A stretch of DNA of 6,798 nt from Omnitrophica bacterium GWA2_41_15. Lineage in GTDB: Bacteria; Omnitrophota; Gorgyraeia; Gorgyraeales; Gorgyraeaceae. The stretch covers positions 1-6,798 of the forward strand of contig CAKKRB010000279.1 of NCBI GenBank assembly GCA_919902485.1, written 5' to 3'. A program made the position numbers and the translations under genes. The notes under the pieces are model-generated. The model was given only the letters and a program-made list of their open reading frames with translations. It was not told the origin of the DNA and ran no database searches. Numbering within the stretch: position 1 is the first letter of the stretch; every line of letters begins with the position of its first letter. Positions 4,937 to 6,798 of this stretch are shown one piece after another.

Positions 4937-6260
4937 ATTTATTTATTATTTCCATTCCCCTGCGGCAGATTTCTTTGGCGTAATCAGTCCAGAGCCCTGA
5001 GCCCCAGTAACGGAAACAGCTTGTCTGAGATAATAATAAATAAAAGAGGGCTTTTTTGTAGGGAACGGTTTCAAACCGTTCCCTACCATCAAATTTCTTG
5101 TGGAAAGCTATGCTGAGTTCAATTATCGGATCCATCACATGTTCATAGCCTTTGACCCAGTCTTTGTCATTTGTCCAGGAAGCCCTTTCTAAGCTAAAGC
5201 CTGGGTATTTTTTCTTTGCGTTTTCAATAGCCCTGTCACTAGCCCCAGGAGAAAATTCTTTTACAAATTCCCATATCTTGCTCTGCGACACAGGCTGGAC
5301 AGGCATAAACGAATCTTCCTTTAAGCCTGCGGCCTTTATGAACTCAAGGTATTCTGTAGCATTCATGCCAACCACGCCATCTCTCGCTATTTCCTGAAAC
5401 ACAATCTTATACATAGGCGGAAATTCATTCATCATGACCCCGCCGTTTTCTCCATCGCCTATCTGGGCCACAAAAGGCGGCAGGTCCAGGCCGCAGTATT
5501 TTTCATGGTTAAGGCCTTTAGCCTCATAATAAGGCTGCATCTGGCCTATAAGCTTATTGTCAGAACCCTGGGTTTTTATAATAACTGTTATTTCAACTTT
5601 TTCGCCCAGAGAATTCTTTGCAACCAGTTTATGGGGAAAATGCGGCCTCCTTATGGGGCTGGCATCCAGGTTTTCTATTGTATGTTCCTGGACCATGAGC
5701 CACCTATATCCGCATTCCTTAAGCGCTTTCACGTATTCAAAACAAACATCAGGATGTATGGCTAGATGCATTTCAGGCGCTGAAAATCCTTTTACCCTTT
5801 CAAGCGCTTTTACTCCGAATATGCCTGCAAAATCCTCCTGCCACGCCTTTATGTGAAGCCTTATATCAGGCACAGGAGTAGAGCTCACCACTGAATGCGA
5901 CCACATGGTGCCCAGCCATTCAACGTATCCCCAGTATTTCTTATCGCTGGTTATAAGTTTCAGATTATCAAGGACTCTTTCTTCGCCCATATCTTTAAGG
6001 CCCCACAGAAGATTGCCTGAATAATCCAGCATAATCCTTGGATCTTTCCCAGCGTCAGCAAATTCCCTTACAATATCAGACATCCTGGAATAACAATCTA
6101 AAAACACAGAGGCATTATGATTATCTCCTGTATTTTGATGCTCCATCATGTATTGGAGGTTTGAAATGAGCCTTGCTGTCCTGAGGTCATCTCCGCCTGC
6201 GGGAATAATAGGCTGGTGCATATGAAGCGCTATGCCAAAGCTCGACTGGATATTTTTCAT
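4932..6260 (-). CDS. GH57-family protein with atypical acid/base motif and a repeat insertion
   Basis: A 442-residue GH57-family protein of unassigned specificity, probably acting on α-glucan. Visible landmarks: LHMHQPIIPAGGDD (12-25), the first GH57 motif; GTMWSHSVVSSTP (117-129); GFSAPEMHLAIHP (158-170) with E163 as candidate nucleophile; QIGDGENGGVMMNEFPP (266-282) where D269 would be the acid/base; and SCFRYWGSGLWTDYAKE (414-430), an aromatic C-terminal block. The acid/base region reads GDGENGG rather than the common D-x-E-x-FG seen in the neighbours, which hints at a distinct subfamily. The ATG at 6260 overlaps the stop of the branching-enzyme gene as ATGA, with AGGCGG (6270-6265) as a possible ribosome site, so the two are coupled. 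Residues 392-401 (GRERFETVPY) are encoded by a palindromic repeat, and a second palindrome provides the TAG stop after Ser442. Confidence 0.85.
   Translation of the reverse strand: MKNIQSSFGIALHMHQPIIPAGGDDLRTARLISNLQYMMEHQNTGDNHNASVFLDCYSRMSDIVREFADAGKDPRIMLDYSGNLLWGLKDMGEERVLDNLKLITSDKKYWGYVEWLGTMWSHSVVSSTPVPDIRLHIKAWQEDFAGIFGVKALERVKGFSAPEMHLAIHPDVCFEYVKALKECGYRWLMVQEHTIENLDASPIRRPHFPHKLVAKNSLGEKVEITVIIKTQGSDNKLIGQMQPYYEAKGLNHEKYCGLDLPPFVAQIGDGENGGVMMNEFPPMYKIVFQEIARDGVVGMNATEYLEFIKAAGLKEDSFMPVQPVSQSKIWEFVKEFSPGASDRAIENAKKKYPGFSLERASWTNDKDWVKGYEHVMDPIIELSIAFHKKFDGRERFETVPYKKALFYLLLSQTSCFRYWGSGLWTDYAKEICRRGMEIINKS
5058..5086. repeat. Perfect 29-bp palindrome translated inside the 442-residue GH57 gene
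   Basis: Arms GTAGGGAACGGTTT (5058-5071) and AAACCGTTCCCTAC (5073-5086) flank one base. It is read on the minus strand in the frame that gives RERFETVPY, between AFHKKFDG and KKALFYLLLSQTSCFRYWG, a likely loop between helices. It is the sister copy of the element at 4906-4936, about 150 bases away. In another frame the same element would give a TAG stop. Confidence 0.95.
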
Positions 6261-6798
6261 ATTGCCGCCTGGTATGTTTTATTATAATATTTAGCGCAAT
6301 CCATGTCAGAAAATATATTGTCCCTTGACTCAACCTCTTTAAGCCAGTCTTTATCTATAGAGCCATTGAGCAGATCCCTGTAAATATGAGTAAACCTGTT
6401 TATGTGAAGTTTCACACTTTTCTGGGCATATTCTACCATTGTACCTGTCTTCATTATGAACGGCCAGTCGCTCGCCTGGGCTAAAAGAAGTTCTCTTGCA
6501 GCCTGATTTAACGCACGTTTAACTGAATTATCTTTACTGTCTGCAAATTTTTCAGCCAGCTCTTTCATTCTCTCGCCTGCTACATGCAGATGCCTGTAAA
6601 TCCAGTCATTAGAGCCTTCAAGCCATGCCTCATTATATCCTTTATAGCCCCAGGTTGATGTAGACGGGACTGACATCTGATTAGCAGGATATTCCCTTAA
6701 GTAATCTGAAGGGGTCGCAAGCTTTACTGTTTTCTGGTCGTATGCTATTTTGCGTATCAAAAAATCAATCCACATCGGGCCTTCAAACCACCAGTGGC
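6257..6798 (-). CDS. GH57-type 1,4-α-glucan branching enzyme, C-terminal part (5' end outside window)
   Basis: C-terminal 179 residues of a probable 1,4-α-glucan branching enzyme of the GH57/DUF1957 type, which makes α-1,6 branches in glycogen. The frame is open to the window edge, beginning HWWFEGPMWIDFLIRK. The HWWFEGP stretch normally follows directly after the catalytic D-x-E-x-FG motif, so the first Met seen (6775) is internal and not the start. The rest is the helical DUF1957 C-terminal domain: TWGYKGYNEAWLEGSNDWIYRHL, a long helical segment, then LLLAQASDWPFIMKTGTMVEYA, a strong family signature, and RFTHIYRDLL. The normal enzyme is about 520-560 residues, so roughly one third is present. 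The stop overlaps the next GH57 start (ATGA). The function is firm at family level, though some DUF1957 members may be hydrolases. Confidence 0.9.
   Translation of the reverse strand, partial: HWWFEGPMWIDFLIRKIAYDQKTVKLATPSDYLREYPANQMSVPSTSTWGYKGYNEAWLEGSNDWIYRHLHVAGERMKELAEKFADSKDNSVKRALNQAARELLLAQASDWPFIMKTGTMVEYAQKSVKLHINRFTHIYRDLLNGSIDKDWLKEVESRDNIFSDMDCAKYYNKTYQAAI

Noticed and set aside
296..5086. CRISPR array
   Set aside because: The repeats are few, irregularly spaced over nearly 5 kb, differ in sequence and are embedded in genes; there are no regular spacers.
4862..5116. Plus-strand open frame containing GEGFKPSPT-like and RERFQTVPY-like peptides
   Set aside because: It overlaps the promoter and the 3' end of the well-supported GH57 gene, lacks a credible ribosome site, and owes its openness to the two palindromes, which read similarly on both strands.
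6257..6260. A single GH57 gene broken by a frameshift at the branching-enzyme/GH57 junction
   Set aside because: The upstream part ends with a complete DUF1957 C-terminus and the downstream protein begins with its own first GH57 motif (HMHQP), so these are two coupled genes.

Overview
The window is one dense block of α-glucan (glycogen) metabolism genes, all read on the minus strand. No gene-free stretch is longer than about 85 bases. In transcription order (right to left) it holds: the C-terminal third of a GH57-type 1,4-α-glucan branching enzyme (6798-6257, cut by the window edge); a 442-residue GH57-family protein (6260-4932); a short gap with a repeat palindrome and a near-consensus sigma-70-type promoter; a 63-residue DUF2934-like protein (4849-4658); a second GH57-family protein of 403 residues (4661-3450); glycogen synthase GlgA (3440-2010); and a GH57 4-α-glucanotransferase (1980 to beyond position 1). 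Two gene pairs overlap by ATGA and the other junctions are 9 and 29 bases, so the genes look co-transcribed in two translationally coupled groups.

Together the genes suggest a glycogen or maltodextrin module. GlgA extends α-1,4 chains from an NDP-glucose donor, the GH57/DUF1957 enzyme adds α-1,6 branches, the 4-α-glucanotransferase reshuffles chains, and two further GH57 proteins of unassigned specificity probably trim or remodel the same polymer. No signal peptides are apparent, so the pathway is probably cytoplasmic.

The moderately AT-rich composition, GH57-heavy glycogen toolkit, DUF2934 protein and abundant short palindromes resemble genomes of uncultivated bacteria such as Omnitrophota and related lineages. 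This assignment is an inference of low to moderate confidence.

The most unusual signal is a set of small palindromic elements. Four are perfect inverted repeats of 29-39 bp (296-334, 1351-1382, 4906-4936, 5058-5086) and one is an imperfect 20-bp element (1006-1025) inside a 51-base duplication-like structure. Four of the five lie inside open reading frames and are translated without breaking them. The fifth supplies the stop codon of the 442-residue GH57 gene; removing it on paper restores a TGA stop at the same place. They look like mobile, REP-like palindromes tolerated as in-frame peptide insertions, comparable in principle to Rickettsia palindromic elements.
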